Positions 1-9,097 of a stretch of DNA of 64,000 bases are shown in pieces. Position 1 is the stretch's first letter. Every line of letters begins with the position of its first letter. The stretch covers positions 1,798,001 to 1,862,000 of the forward strand of contig CP095414.1 of the NCBI GenBank assembly GCA_029541985.1, read 5' to 3'. The stretch comes from Bacteroidales bacterium F22. Lineage in GTDB: Bacteria > Bacteroidota > Bacteroidia > Bacteroidales > Bacteroidaceae. The position numbers and the translations under genes are program-made. The notes beneath the pieces were generated by a model. That model saw only the letters and a program-made list of their open reading frames with translations. It did not search any database and was not told where the DNA came from.

Positions 1-37
1 AATTTTTCATTTCAATTCTATTCTTTATATCGTTGTA

Positions 38-1510
38 TTACAATTCTATCTTTTTATAATGTGGAACTAACAATTTCATGCCACCCCATGCTATCAAGTA
101 AGAGACTGCACACAAGCAAAATACGATAAAATACCCTGCTGGTTTGCCTACGAATCCAAACACTTCTAGTGGCGCACGTGTAGCAGTACCCACTGAATAA
201 TCAAATAGCATCCCTGACCCCTTGTTGATAATCATGGAACTGATTCCTCCAGCCATGCTACCGATACCAATAATGGTTCCTACTGCTGATTGAGGGAACA
301 TGTCACTCACTGTAGAGTAAATATTTGCCGACCATGATTGATGAGCAGCACACGCGATTCCAATGATGATGATAGGATACCAGTAGGAGATTGAGCCTAG
401 AGGTTGGGCTAAGAGTGCTAATAAAGGAAAAAAGGCAAATATCAACATTGCTCTCATGCGCCCTGCATAGGGTTTCATCCCCTTCTTATCTACAAAGTAA
501 GTAGGTAGATATCCTCCGATGATGGAGAGCATAGTAATCGCATAGAGCACAAAAATAAGGAGTTGTGAAGTTGGGTCGCTCGAAGGCATATGGTATACAT
601 CACTAATATATGCAGGAATCCAGAAGAGGAAGAACCACCATACACCATCTGTCATAAACTTGCCAAAGATAAAAGACCACGTCTGACGATAGGTGAAGGC
701 ATGTAAAATACTCAGATGCTTCTCTTCGCTCTTTGGCTTATCACTGACGACCGCTTCGGGAGCATCACCATCGAGCCTGATATAAGCCAATTCAGCTTTA
801 TTGACCCGTTTGGTCTGGTTAGGACTATCATAAAGAAAGACCCAGAAACCCATCCATACAAATCCTAGAACTCCTATCAGCACGAAAGCCATCTCCCAAC
901 CATTACCGATGCCTATACTTTTAAAATACTGTGCCAAGGAAGGAATAGTAACTGGCGCAATCAACGCACCTACGGCAGCACCTGAATTGAAAATACTTGT
1001 CGCAAAAGCACGGTCTTTCTTAGGGAAATATTCAGCCGTCACTTTGATGGCTGCAGGGAAATTACCCGCTTCTCCCATAGCTAAGACTAGTCGAGCAGCG
1101 ACGAAATAATACACGCTGACGGTAGCAACCATCACAGCCAATGCGGATCCAGTCTCTAGCCCACTCAACGCAGCTGCACTACCTAGTCCAAGAGTAACCT
1201 CAGTACCCCAACCACAAAGAGCATGCAGACAAGCGCCTAATGACCAAATACCAATCGCCCAAAGATACCCTTTGCGCGTCCCTAGCCAATCGATGAAGCG
1301 ACCAGCAAACAATTGACTAGCCGCATAAAACAATGAAAATAAAGCCGTGATGGTTCCATAATCGCCATCTGTCCAGTGAAATTCTGGGGCTATAAAATCT
1401 TTCCAAGTTAGAGAAAGCACCTGACGGTCCATGTAGTTGACTGTGGTTGCAAAAAAGAGCATCGTACAAATCACCCAACGATAATTTGTCATTTGAGAGG
1501 TTTTACTCAT
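38..1510 (-). CDS. MFS transporter, anion:cation symporter (hexuronate-type) family
   Basis: A 490-residue inner-membrane carrier with about 12 hydrophobic segments. The NYMDRQ motif near residue 25 and the GRFIDWLGTRKG loop near residue 70 are typical of the ACS branch of the MFS, which contains the hexuronate, glucarate and galactonate carriers. It probably imports a sugar acid by proton symport, but the substrate cannot be read from sequence. It is divergent from a LacI-type regulator and close to a SusC/SusD locus, so it probably carries the monosaccharide released by that locus across the inner membrane. An inverted repeat (TGACAC, 9 bases, GTGTCA) lies about 80 bases upstream of the start. 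Family assignment is firm; the substrate is inference. Confidence 0.85.
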   Translation of the reverse strand: MSKTSQMTNYRWVICTMLFFATTVNYMDRQVLSLTWKDFIAPEFHWTDGDYGTITALFSLFYAASQLFAGRFIDWLGTRKGYLWAIGIWSLGACLHALCGWGTEVTLGLGSAAALSGLETGSALAVMVATVSVYYFVAARLVLAMGEAGNFPAAIKVTAEYFPKKDRAFATSIFNSGAAVGALIAPVTIPSLAQYFKSIGIGNGWEMAFVLIGVLGFVWMGFWVFLYDSPNQTKRVNKAELAYIRLDGDAPEAVVSDKPKSEEKHLSILHAFTYRQTWSFIFGKFMTDGVWWFFLFWIPAYISDVYHMPSSDPTSQLLIFVLYAITMLSIIGGYLPTYFVDKKGMKPYAGRMRAMLIFAFFPLLALLAQPLGSISYWYPIIIIGIACAAHQSWSANIYSTVSDMFPQSAVGTIIGIGSMAGGISSMIINKGSGMLFDYSVGTATRAPLEVFGFVGKPAGYFIVFCLCAVSYLIAWGGMKLLVPHYKKIEL

Positions 1511-1591
1511 AGTATTTGTCTATTTAAGGATAACATTAAGTATTTTTATTTTTCTGTGTTTTATATATTCGTTGCGTTAACAATCCGTCTT

Positions 1592-1612
1592 TGACACTTA
1601 GTAAATGTGTCA
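1592..1612. promoter_or_regulatory. Inverted repeat upstream of the MFS gene
   Basis: TGACAC and GTGTCA arms flank 9 bases, upstream of the minus-strand transporter. The size and position fit an operator, perhaps for the divergent LacI-type regulator. No good TAnnTTTG box was found for this gene, so the link to its promoter is inference. Confidence 0.3.
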
Positions 1613-1729
1613 TAAACTGCTATATTGCCCTATTAAAAGGGTTATACGAAGTGCACACATCACTCAACCAAGTAAATAAAAAGGTTAAAATTTCATTTTT
1701 CTGTGTACGCACATAAATATAAAGCTTCT

Positions 1730-1761
1730 TTTGATAACAGCAAAAAAAATGCCTATATTTG
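1730..1761 (+). promoter_or_regulatory. Promoter of the LacI-type regulator gene
   Basis: TTTG at 1730-1733, a 20-base spacer, then TATATTTG at 1754-1761. This matches the Bacteroidota primary-sigma promoter (-33 TTTG, -7 TAnnTTTG). The expected start of transcription is about 1765-1768, leaving a short leader before the ATG at 1788. Confidence 0.65.
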
Positions 1762-1782
1762 TAAAAACAAATAGGCATTTTT
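1745..1782. promoter_or_regulatory. Dyad spanning the regulator's -7 box, candidate auto-operator
   Basis: Perfect 12-base arms (AAAAATGCCTAT at 1745-1756 and ATAGGCATTTTT at 1771-1782) are centred on the transcription start region. The left arm overlaps the -7 box and lies before the expected transcription start, so the dyad would not form an RNA hairpin and is better read as a protein-binding site. Both neighbouring genes point away from it, so it is not a terminator. Autoregulation by the LacI-type protein is inference. Confidence 0.45.
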
Positions 1783-1787
1783 AGCAG

Positions 1788-2870
1788 ATGAAAAAAGAAG
1801 AAAAAGGAAAGATTCGTATTGTAGACATTGCCAAGATGGCTGGTGTATCTATTGGAACTGTTGACCGAGTACTTCATAACCGGCCCAATTTGTCGACCAA
1901 GAGTAGAGAAAAGGTAGAAGCTGTCTTGAAAGAGATTCAGTATCAACCGAACAGAAGTGCTAGTGCCTTAGCGAGGAGTAAACCGCTAGAGATCTATGCT
2001 TTTATCCCACAACATGCCATCGGTACCTACTGGGAAGATGTAATCAAAGGGATGCAACATGCCAGTGGTGAATATTCCGATTTCAAGGTTCGTACAACCA
2101 TTGCCTATTATGACCCCTACAATCTCTATGCATTTGAAGTTAGTGCACAACAGTTGCTCGATGCGCAACCTGATGGCGTCATTATGGTTCCGACAGAACC
2201 TCATTACTCCAGAAAAGTAGTAGACAAACTCAATGAAGCAAAGATTCCTCATCTGTTTATTGATTCAGAAATACCAGCCTATCAACCACTCGCCTTCTTC
2301 GGTCAAGATGCCCGTAAGAGTGGCTACTTCGCTGCTCGTATGTTGATGCTTCTCAATCCGATGCATGAGCCCTTGCTCGTCTTTCGGAAAATCTATGCAG
2401 GAATCTCAGGTTCCAATCAGCAAGATAGGCGACAACAGGGATTTGAGACGTATATGACGAACAAATATCCAGATGTGCCCATTCACTACTTAGATTTACC
2501 TGCTATGCAACCTGACGAGGATGAATTGATGCTCGACCGTTTCTTTGCGGACCATGCCGACGCAAAAGTGGGCGTTATTTTCAATTCCAACGCATTCATC
2601 ATTGGTCATTACTTAGCGAAGAAGAATCGTTCAGATTTTCATCTTTTGGGGTATGACCTAATCAAGCAAAACATCAATTTATTGCAAGATGGACATATTG
2701 ACTTTCTGATTGACCAGTCTCCGAAAAAGCAAGGTCATCTATGTGTCCAAACATTGTGTGATTATATCTTATTTGGGACCAAACCAGCTCCCTATAATTA
2801 CATCCCTATCCAGTTGGTTACTCATGAAATTTTGGATGATTTTATCCAATCGGAGATGGAATATGACTAG
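1788..2870 (+). CDS. LacI-family transcriptional regulator
   Basis: 360 residues. An N-terminal LacI helix-turn-helix (about residues 9-56: RIVDIAKMAGVSIGTVDRVL, then the hinge helix NRSASALARSK) is followed by a periplasmic-binding-protein-like effector domain (about 65-340). It should bind operator DNA and release it, or bind it, in response to a sugar. It is divergent from the hexuronate-type MFS gene and next to the 850-residue protein and two SusC/SusD pairs, so it is the likely local regulator. LacI control of a Sus-type locus is less common than hybrid two-component, SusR or ECF-sigma control. A dyad covers its own promoter. The ATG at 1788 fits the promoter and leaves a complete DNA-binding domain. 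Confidence 0.9.
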   Translation: MKKEEKGKIRIVDIAKMAGVSIGTVDRVLHNRPNLSTKSREKVEAVLKEIQYQPNRSASALARSKPLEIYAFIPQHAIGTYWEDVIKGMQHASGEYSDFKVRTTIAYYDPYNLYAFEVSAQQLLDAQPDGVIMVPTEPHYSRKVVDKLNEAKIPHLFIDSEIPAYQPLAFFGQDARKSGYFAARMLMLLNPMHEPLLVFRKIYAGISGSNQQDRRQQGFETYMTNKYPDVPIHYLDLPAMQPDEDELMLDRFFADHADAKVGVIFNSNAFIIGHYLAKKNRSDFHLLGYDLIKQNINLLQDGHIDFLIDQSPKKQGHLCVQTLCDYILFGTKPAPYNYIPIQLVTHEILDDFIQSEMEYD

Positions 2871-2952
2871 CTACCTTGAGCTGAGGAGAACAAGTTTATA
2901 GCTAATCATATGGAACATCTCGTTTGTTTCATTTCCAATAAGATAAACGAAT

Positions 2953-5505
2953 TTAGTCGTAAATAAATTGTGCGGTCATTTTACAATTCTTATCAGTCTT
3001 GAGCATGGCCCAATGAGCACTAAATCCTTCAGGGAAGGTGTAGTTCATCGGTGTATGTGCTTTCACTTTAAATGTTTTATAGTGTACCGGTGAATCGATA
3101 TAATGTGCTACATCTAACCACAATTCGACTTCTACATCTTTATCTGCAATCACCTTCAGTGTCTTGTGGTCATAACCTGTCATGAGATAAGGATCTGATA
3201 ACTTGCCAGCTTTAACTTCAGTATTTTTCCAAGGTCCACCGATACCCACAGGCTTTCCTAGTTTCCATAAATCATCTATACTTCCAGCCCAAATTGCAGC
3301 TTTGTGGTCATCTTTCCAAATATGGGTACTTGGTTTGGCATCGTCATATACTCCAGTTAGGATAAGCAGGCCATTCCAACTATTGTAATCATCAATCATC
3401 AGTTGATGGGAACAGATTGGTCGCATCATATCAAACAGTGGTTCGGTACCTACATACTTTAGCGGTAGTTCATAGAAAGTACCATGAATATTAGCTAACT
3501 CTCGTTCTGATTCCACTTCGCGGACTGCACGACCAGTTCTATAGGTATCAAATGCTTCTGGCCCTTTAGGCAAACGGAGATTTCCTTTAGCGGTATGTAA
3601 AATGACCGATGCAGCATCTACATCCCAGAGATAGTATCTGTCTTTAGAATCTCCCATTTTAGCTTTGAACTGTACCTTTTTATGGTAATAGACCTTGGTC
3701 ACCAAAGCGTTAAGGGCTAAAGAATCTTGTAATCCTGGCACAAAAGTAAATTTGAATTTATCGAAGCTAAATGTACCTAGAGAATCAATCTGCTGATTTC
3801 TTGCTATAGCAGCGAAATAGGTCATATTAAAATTCTTCCCATTATCAAAAACTTTACCTAGCAATACATCTTTCTTCGTCCCTATTTTAGCTAATCCTTT
3901 AAACAGTTTATTTCGTTCTTTCTTGCTGATAGTTTCAACTGGGTACTGCTTGTCGGCATAGAGAAGAGAAATCGTAACTGTAGCATCTGTATTAGCTATG
4001 GCTCGAATCCATTCTCCAGTTTGTTTTGGGTCACAGATAACTGATTTTGAACTATGTGGTGCAAGACTTAATGTCTTGTATACTTGCCATGAATGGTCAC
4101 CGTTCTTGTCTAATTCCAAATCTATATCGATGGCTTTATCACCGTGATTGATGACGTAAATCATTCGGTTATAGAAACCAGCAAAGAGATAAGGTAGAGA
4201 TACAGTTCCTGCCTTGACACTATCTTTCAACCAGATAGCACCTGCACAGTTAGTTGGCCCCCAATGATTGAGTTCCTTTCGGTCACCCATCCAGAAGTTG
4301 GACTGTGGTTGTCCTGTCATAGGATTGCCTTGTACACTACTCTCGTCTGAGCCTAAAATAACCTTACCTTGCCATCCACAGAAATCTGGTATATACCGCA
4401 AATGTGATCCTACAGGACGTATCCCTACTGGATTTGTATTGTTGAATTTTTTTGGAATATCCCAAAAAAGTCCATGCATATCACAGAGGTATTCATCTTC
4501 TGAAATAGCACGAATTCGTGGCCATTCTGTGAACCACCCATGTGTCGGGTCGTTATTGTTAGCAGCTTTGGGTAATCTGTATATAGCCCATTTACCTTCT
4601 TGGAAAACTCTAAGTTCCAAACTTCGTTTATCCCAACCAATTGCCCAAAGGGGACTTTGGTCGTTTGGAATGGCATCAATACCGTGTAGCGTTGTCAAAT
4701 CTGTAAACTGAGTGCGAGTAACGACTTCAAAATGATTTCCATCGTAGGTCGCTAGTATTCCATTTTTATCTTTCCCTACTTGTCCTTCGGAAGGAACTTG
4801 CCATAGCTTACTTGATTCTTGGTGATGTTCACCATTGTTAGCTAAAAAAACTTTTCCTTGTGTTGTGTACATACCTTTACCATGCCATCCTGGTAAAGGA
4901 TTTTTATAGAGTAGTTTTGGTTTCAAAGTATGTACGTTTACTTCGTAAAGCATACCTTCCATATCATAGTAATAAATTTTATTTTTAGGGTCAGTTAGAT
5001 GTCTAGCTGCTGCGCTGATACGCCCTGGCATCTCTTTGATAGAGATAGTGCGTATATGTCCTTCCTTGTCAATAGCATAATGTCCTATAAATAACTGATT
5101 ACTTTCTTTATGAATCATACGTGCTGCCGGTGTCCCTCCTATACTTCCTGGAAATAGATGTATTGTACCGTCTTGGTCTATTATGTACAATTGGTGTTCA
5201 CTTCCATGAGGTTCATGTGCTGCATAGTTGACTACATAGAGCTTACCATACCAAGGTACAATAGCTCCGATACCACACTCATTCCCAAATTTGTAATTGC
5301 CTTGTAGTCGTCCATGTGCATAAGTTGTCCAATGGGGTCGTACCCCACTAATAATCAAATTACTCTGTAATGATGTCATTTTTCCTTTGCCATCTTGGGT
5401 AACTGTCGTTTTCACATTTTCTTGTGCTGTGAGTCCTATACTTACAACTAATGCGAAAGCTAAGCATGCTGATTTACAAATTACATTTAGATGTTTTGTA
5501 TTCAT
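2953..5505 (-). CDS. Secreted 850-residue protein of unknown function, propeller-like repeats
   Basis: The protein starts with a clear signal peptide (hydrophobic segment about residues 12-27, then AQE) and has no lipobox, so it is probably periplasmic or exported. Most of its length is beta-rich with recurring units of the type GKLYVVNYA, NQLFIGHYA, NKIYYYDMEG and GKVFLANNG, spaced 40-60 residues apart, which suggests a beta-propeller in the N-terminal half. Similar units return near residues 640-780 (YYLWDVDAAS, WNGLLILTGVYDD), suggesting a second such region. I do not recognise a named enzyme family. Its place between a LacI-type regulator and SusC/SusD genes suggests a role in glycan binding or cleavage. 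Propeller-fold lyases and glycosidases exist in such loci, but no catalytic residues could be assigned here. Confidence 0.6.
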   Translation of the reverse strand: MNTKHLNVICKSACLAFALVVSIGLTAQENVKTTVTQDGKGKMTSLQSNLIISGVRPHWTTYAHGRLQGNYKFGNECGIGAIVPWYGKLYVVNYAAHEPHGSEHQLYIIDQDGTIHLFPGSIGGTPAARMIHKESNQLFIGHYAIDKEGHIRTISIKEMPGRISAAARHLTDPKNKIYYYDMEGMLYEVNVHTLKPKLLYKNPLPGWHGKGMYTTQGKVFLANNGEHHQESSKLWQVPSEGQVGKDKNGILATYDGNHFEVVTRTQFTDLTTLHGIDAIPNDQSPLWAIGWDKRSLELRVFQEGKWAIYRLPKAANNNDPTHGWFTEWPRIRAISEDEYLCDMHGLFWDIPKKFNNTNPVGIRPVGSHLRYIPDFCGWQGKVILGSDESSVQGNPMTGQPQSNFWMGDRKELNHWGPTNCAGAIWLKDSVKAGTVSLPYLFAGFYNRMIYVINHGDKAIDIDLELDKNGDHSWQVYKTLSLAPHSSKSVICDPKQTGEWIRAIANTDATVTISLLYADKQYPVETISKKERNKLFKGLAKIGTKKDVLLGKVFDNGKNFNMTYFAAIARNQQIDSLGTFSFDKFKFTFVPGLQDSLALNALVTKVYYHKKVQFKAKMGDSKDRYYLWDVDAASVILHTAKGNLRLPKGPEAFDTYRTGRAVREVESERELANIHGTFYELPLKYVGTEPLFDMMRPICSHQLMIDDYNSWNGLLILTGVYDDAKPSTHIWKDDHKAAIWAGSIDDLWKLGKPVGIGGPWKNTEVKAGKLSDPYLMTGYDHKTLKVIADKDVEVELWLDVAHYIDSPVHYKTFKVKAHTPMNYTFPEGFSAHWAMLKTDKNCKMTAQFIYD

Positions 5506-5890
5506 AGATAATAAATGTTATGATATTTATATTTTATATGGTAAAGATTACATAAACAATTGATTTTAACCTATGAAAATTAATCAATTTTGCATTTAAA
5601 TCCATCATTCTTCACCCTTCCCATTCTTCATCTTGATAATTGATTAATTTACATACATATAATGAATAAATTGACCACCTTTGACTAATTAAAGGTGGTC
5701 AATACCAAATGCTTAATATCTACCCATAAAAAATAAGCACCCAGTAAAAAGAGGTCAAATTGTATCATTGAAACATTTTCTAGGGTATTTGAATGATTTA
5801 TTTGCATGAGCTAATTTCATTTTACCATTTTTGTGTAATGAGAAAGTTATTTATAGCTTATTAATTTTTTAACCAAAAATCAATGCTTAT
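5506..5890. promoter_or_regulatory. Divergent intergenic region between the 850-residue protein and the first susC
   Basis: A 385-base AT-rich region with no gene. It contains a long inverted repeat at 5671-5702 and three copies of an ATTGATT(A/T) word: at 5559-5565, inverted at 5582-5588, and at 5639-5646. The 5558-5565 and 5582-5589 copies form an 8-base inverted repeat. A weak promoter for susC is possible at 5801-5833 (TTTG, 21 bases, CATTTTTG). The repeated words are candidate regulator sites serving both directions; this is inference. Confidence 0.4.
5671..5702. repeat. 12-base inverted repeat upstream of susC
   Basis: TTGACCACCTTT (5671-5682) and AAAGGTGGTCAA (5691-5702) are perfect complements with an 8-base spacer. 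Both adjacent genes start away from this point, so a terminator role is unlikely. An operator for local control of the glycan locus is the simplest reading. Confidence 0.5.
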
Positions 5891-8800
5891 ATGAACAAGA
5901 ACAAAGGAAAAGTTAATGTGATTCACCTTCGATTGGTGAAATATTTGCTGCTCATTTCTTTGAGTTTTATGGGGCAAATATATGCCCATGCCCAAACAAT
6001 ACAAGGTATTGTTACCGATGACTTAAATTTAGGGTTCCCAGGAGTGAACATCATTTTGAAAGGAACAACGATAGGAACTATTACAGATATCAATGGTGCT
6101 TATACCATAGATATCTCAAAAGTTAAGAACCCCGAATTGGAATTCACTTTTATCGGTTTTCGTACACTAGACGTAAAGGTTAAAAACCGTCGAAAAATCA
6201 ACATTAAGATGCAACCCGATGTCGCTAAACTAGACGAAGTAGTTGTAGTGGGTTATGGGACGCAAAAAAGAATAAGTGTGACGGGGGCAGTTAATAGTAT
6301 AAATGCCTCGAGTTTAGTTTCACCAGGTGCTTCCATAGCAACTTCCTTAACAGGAAAATTACCTGGTACAGTTATCATACAAAATTCTGGTACTGCTGGT
6401 GCTTCTGCTTCTGCAATCCGTATACGTGGTGCTACTTCAAATCCACTAGTTCTTGTCGATGGCGTGGAACGTGATTTTGAAGATTTAAATCAAGATGAAA
6501 TAAAAAGTATCTCTGTGCTTAAGGATGCATCTGCTACTGCAGTGTATGGTATCCGTGGAGGAAATGGTGTGATTATCGTGACTACTAAACGTGGTCAAAT
6601 GGGTAAACCAAAAGTCAATTTCCAAACTAAATTTGGTCTTATAGCTCGTGGTAATGTGTTGGATATGCTTACTTCTGCACAAATGGCAGAAATGTACAAT
6701 GAAGGTCTGCGTAATGATAATGGCATACCCCTTGGCATAGATGTACCAGGATATACCGACAAGTATTCACAGTACGATATCGATATGTACCGATCAGGTA
6801 AAGATCCCATTATGTATCCATCGCACAACTGGTATGATGAATTTACCAATGACTTCGGTGCATCTCAACGCTATTCCTTAAATATCTCTGGAGGAACTAA
6901 AAACATCCGCTATTTCACTTCCTTGAGCTATATGTACGAGCGTGATGCATATAAGTCATTCGATGTAGATTATGACGATTCTTCGTATTATTCCAGATAC
7001 AATGTACGTAGTAATATCGATATAGATTTGACTAAAACGACTGTCTTTAGTGTTGATTTGGGTGGTCAGTTTGCCAATACACATAGTCCGAATTGCAGTT
7101 TTGGTAGCTTGACTGATGCTATGTTTCAAACATTTCCAAATGCTCAGACACTCTACGATGGAAAAATCATTGTGGTCAATCCAGATAATTTAAATAAGAC
7201 TCCATATGGAACGATGTATGATCGTGGATACAAAGATAACCATACTAACAAAGTGCAAGTAGCCTTAAAGTTGAAACAGGACTTGGGAATAATTACGCAA
7301 GGACTTTCTTTCAATATGTCGGCGTCTTACGACCACACGTTCTATAATAATTTCACGGCCTCTAAGGCAGTACCTTACTACTATGCTAGCTACAATACAA
7401 TAGAAGGTCAAGATGGAACAACCTATCAGCCTTGGGTAGACCCAAATACTGGAATCACTTATAACCCATTAACTGGAGAAGTAATGGATAATCCGGTCAA
7501 GTTACTACGAAATAGTACCACGGTATCAAAACTGAGTAGTTCACGTACCACTGGAACCAAACTACGCAACCTCAACTTTAAAGCTCGTTTGCAATACAGC
7601 AGAGATTTTGGATTGCATCATGTAGGAGGTATTGGTGTCTTTTCACTCAATGAAAAACGATATAATGTGGGCTCACCGGTTTATGTTCCTTTTAGATACA
7701 TGGAGTTTGCTGCACGCGCTTCATATAACTATGCTAATAGGTACTTCGCTGAATTCAATGCTGGATATAATGGCTCCGAAACTTTTGCTAAAGAGCATCG
7801 CTTCGGTTTCTTCCCAGCTGCCTCTCTTGGATGGGTTATCAGTAATGAACCATTATTTCCTAAAAATAATGTACTATCCTTCTTAAAAGTAAGAGGCTCT
7901 TATGGTACGACAGGTATCGATACATCGACTAGTCGTTTTGCTTATTATGATGCCTATACCCAGAGCTTAAGTGGGGGATATCTCTTCGGTACGACCCCAA
8001 AAGGTCAAGGCACATACAGTCAAACTAAAGCAGGAAATCCTGATGTAAGTTGGGCAACAAATTATCAACGCAATATCGGTGTAGAAACGAAATGGTTCAA
8101 AAATCATTTGAATATTAATCTAGACATCTTTAAGAACGAAAAGAAAGATATTATTATGTTGCCTAACTCAGTGCCAAGTATCATAACAGCAAAATGGGCA
8201 CCGATGAATATGAAACAAATTAATTATCAAGGTTATGAAGTATCAGCAAAATGGGAAGATAAAATAGGTCCTGTGAAGTATTACCTGCGAGGTAATTATA
8301 ATTTTGCTGATGCTGAAGTAATCTTTATGGATGAAATAGAACCTCAATATGAATGGCAACGTAAGACAGGAAGCCATCCTCAGCAGATCCTAGGATTAGA
8401 ATGTATTGGATTCTATAGTCAAGAAGATATTGATGCTATCAGTGCTAACAATTGGGAAGGAACTCCTGAAAACCCTACCTCTACTTGGGCGGGGAAGAAA
8501 CTACAAGCTGGTGACTTGAAATACGTCGATTTGAATAAAGATGGCAACATCGATGACCAAGATAAAAAATATTGGGACAATACCACAATACCAAAGACAA
8601 CATACGGTTTCGGTGGCGGTCTTACTTATAAAAAATGGAACTTTAACTTCTTCTTCCAAGGAGTTAGTGATGTGACATATGTCATTAGTGGTTTCGTGAA
8701 AAATGCTTTTCAAAGTGGACGTACTAGTGGTGCAGCCTACATTATGAATCGTTGGACTCAAGAACGTTATGATGCTGGTGAAAAAATTGAATTCCCAAGA

Positions 8801-9085
8801 ATGTCTGCCACAATCAGCCTAGATTCAGATCACAATATGCAGAATTCCAATTTCTGGTTCAGAGATGCTTCTTATATACGATTGAAAAATGCCTCGATCT
8901 CATATAAGTTCGCTCCTAAGTCATTAAAGAAATTAGGTATTCAGAATGTTCTTGCTTCCATTTCTGGAACGAATCTTTTGACCTTTAGTGACTTAAAATT
9001 AGTCGATCCTGAGTCTACATCAGGAAGCAATGCTGTATTGCCACCTAACAAGGTCTTTACCTTCGGATTAAACTTTAACTTTTAA
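5891..9085 (+). CDS. SusC/RagA-type TonB-dependent outer-membrane glycan transporter (pair 1)
   Basis: 1064 residues in the usual SusC order: signal peptide (to about residue 35, YAHAQ), carboxypeptidase-regulatory-like domain (about 37-110), the DEVVVVGYGTQK TonB-box/plug entry near 115-126, a plug to about 235, then a 22-strand barrel ending in a C-terminal phenylalanine (LNFNF). It imports oligosaccharides across the outer membrane with its SusD partner, powered by TonB-ExbBD. It has no STN domain, so it is not of the sigma-signalling type. It starts an operon of five genes: 12 bases to susD, 9 bases to the next susC, then a second susD and a lipoprotein. The substrate is not readable. Confidence 0.95.
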   Translation: MNKNKGKVNVIHLRLVKYLLLISLSFMGQIYAHAQTIQGIVTDDLNLGFPGVNIILKGTTIGTITDINGAYTIDISKVKNPELEFTFIGFRTLDVKVKNRRKINIKMQPDVAKLDEVVVVGYGTQKRISVTGAVNSINASSLVSPGASIATSLTGKLPGTVIIQNSGTAGASASAIRIRGATSNPLVLVDGVERDFEDLNQDEIKSISVLKDASATAVYGIRGGNGVIIVTTKRGQMGKPKVNFQTKFGLIARGNVLDMLTSAQMAEMYNEGLRNDNGIPLGIDVPGYTDKYSQYDIDMYRSGKDPIMYPSHNWYDEFTNDFGASQRYSLNISGGTKNIRYFTSLSYMYERDAYKSFDVDYDDSSYYSRYNVRSNIDIDLTKTTVFSVDLGGQFANTHSPNCSFGSLTDAMFQTFPNAQTLYDGKIIVVNPDNLNKTPYGTMYDRGYKDNHTNKVQVALKLKQDLGIITQGLSFNMSASYDHTFYNNFTASKAVPYYYASYNTIEGQDGTTYQPWVDPNTGITYNPLTGEVMDNPVKLLRNSTTVSKLSSSRTTGTKLRNLNFKARLQYSRDFGLHHVGGIGVFSLNEKRYNVGSPVYVPFRYMEFAARASYNYANRYFAEFNAGYNGSETFAKEHRFGFFPAASLGWVISNEPLFPKNNVLSFLKVRGSYGTTGIDTSTSRFAYYDAYTQSLSGGYLFGTTPKGQGTYSQTKAGNPDVSWATNYQRNIGVETKWFKNHLNINLDIFKNEKKDIIMLPNSVPSIITAKWAPMNMKQINYQGYEVSAKWEDKIGPVKYYLRGNYNFADAEVIFMDEIEPQYEWQRKTGSHPQQILGLECIGFYSQEDIDAISANNWEGTPENPTSTWAGKKLQAGDLKYVDLNKDGNIDDQDKKYWDNTTIPKTTYGFGGGLTYKKWNFNFFFQGVSDVTYVISGFVKNAFQSGRTSGAAYIMNRWTQERYDAGEKIEFPRMSATISLDSDHNMQNSNFWFRDASYIRLKNASISYKFAPKSLKKLGIQNVLASISGTNLLTFSDLKLVDPESTSGSNAVLPPNKVFTFGLNFNF

Positions 9086-9097
9086 GTATAAAGCAAT

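Noticed and set aside
1620..1946. Minus-strand open frame overlapping the LacI-type gene start
   Set aside because: It covers the promoter and helix-turn-helix of a well-supported gene and has a phenylalanine-rich sequence typical of shadow frames.
4268..4711. Plus-strand open frame of 147 codons inside the 850-residue protein gene
   Set aside because: It is antisense to a clear signal-peptide protein, has no promoter, and has the irregular composition of a shadow frame.
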